A stretch of DNA of 20,860 bases from Sphaeroforma arctica JP610 (Eukaryota > Opisthokonta > Ichthyosporea > Ichthyophonida), in the NCBI RefSeq assembly GCF_001186125.1, contig NW_014040508.1, positions 164,231 to 185,090 on the forward strand. Direction: 5' to 3'. The notes under the pieces are model-generated. The model made no database searches. It was not told the DNA's origin and saw only the letters and a list, made by a program, of their open reading frames with translations. This document shows, in pieces, positions 20,322 through 20,860 of this stretch. Both the position numbers and the translations under genes were made by a program. How positions within the stretch are numbered: position 1 is the stretch's first letter; each line of letters opens with the position of its first letter.

Positions 20322-20768
20322 CTGTGGGTGTATAGTATAAGCAAATAAATATGTGCCCAGGATTGGGTGTATATGCAAGTGTATGTGCATATATGTATCA
20401 TGAGTTGACTACCTATGTGTGTACAGTATAACTGAATTAAAATATGCAATTGGATGGGTATATATGCAAGTGTATGTGCATATATATATATCATGGGTTG
20501 ATTACCTATGTACGTATAGTATAACTATTGTAATATGTGAAATTGTAGGTGTACATATACAACATGGATTAATAACCTATCTGTGTACTGTATAACTATA
20601 ATAATATATGGGATTATATATATGGAATTGTAGATGTATGTAAGAACTCATTGAGAACGATTGGGTGTCCTGTTTACGTTCAAATGTCAAAATCAAGACA
20701 AATATAAGAAGTCACACATAAAAAGCACGGTGTATGCATACAATATACTCAATACTATCTCCAGAAAC

Positions 20769-20822
<54 letters not shown>

Positions 20823-20860
20823 ACAAACAACACACACACACACACACACACTATTATATA
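20322..20860 (-). repeat. Upstream intron, with four acceptor-bearing tandem units
   Basis: From the exon 1 acceptor (20322-20324) a unit of 71-93 bp recurs with acceptor-like sites at about 20413, 20506 and 20577. On the gene strand each reads TTATACTGTACACACATAG or close, followed by GT. About 20640-20770 is unique and shows no tubulin coding sequence. (CA)n and (TA)n runs fill 20770-20860. The exon or exons for the first 72 or so residues lie further right. Confidence 0.85.

Overview
The window is eukaryotic nuclear DNA with two very different halves. The left half (about 1-10,200) is a graveyard of Ty3/gypsy-type LTR retrotransposon sequence on the + strand: at least two old, heavily broken copies in tandem, with AT-rich spacer between them. 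The right half (about 11,830-20,860) carries one host gene on the - strand. I assembled it exon by exon as gamma-tubulin; it runs from 20321 down to 11831 and its 5' part lies beyond the right edge.

The gamma-tubulin model has ten exons in the window (183, 126, 54, 148, 194, 135, 87, 116, 89 and 95 nt, including the stop). All junctions are phase-compatible, eight of the nine introns use GT-AG, and intron 6 appears to be GC-AG. The exons give 408 residues, starting at the residue equivalent to about position 73 of human gamma-tubulin. Gamma-tubulin nucleates microtubules as part of the gamma-tubulin complex at centrosomes, basal bodies or spindle pole bodies.

The introns total about 7.3 kb against about 1.2 kb of coding sequence, and they consist almost wholly of microsatellites and minisatellites. 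Units of 27, 36, 40 and 42 bp recur, with CA/TA tracts. These repeats create many long but spurious open frames on both strands. Several arrays are anchored on splice junctions: the repeated unit includes or starts at the real 5' or 3' splice site, so donors and acceptors are present in 2 to about 8 copies. This is the most unusual property of the window.

The protein looks closer to fungal or early opisthokont gamma-tubulins than to plant ones, judging by the short link between MVS and CYISILN. That is judged from memory without a search. An early-diverging fungus or a unicellular relative of animals and fungi with a repeat-swollen genome would fit. The stretch 10,200-11,830 has no gene I can name.
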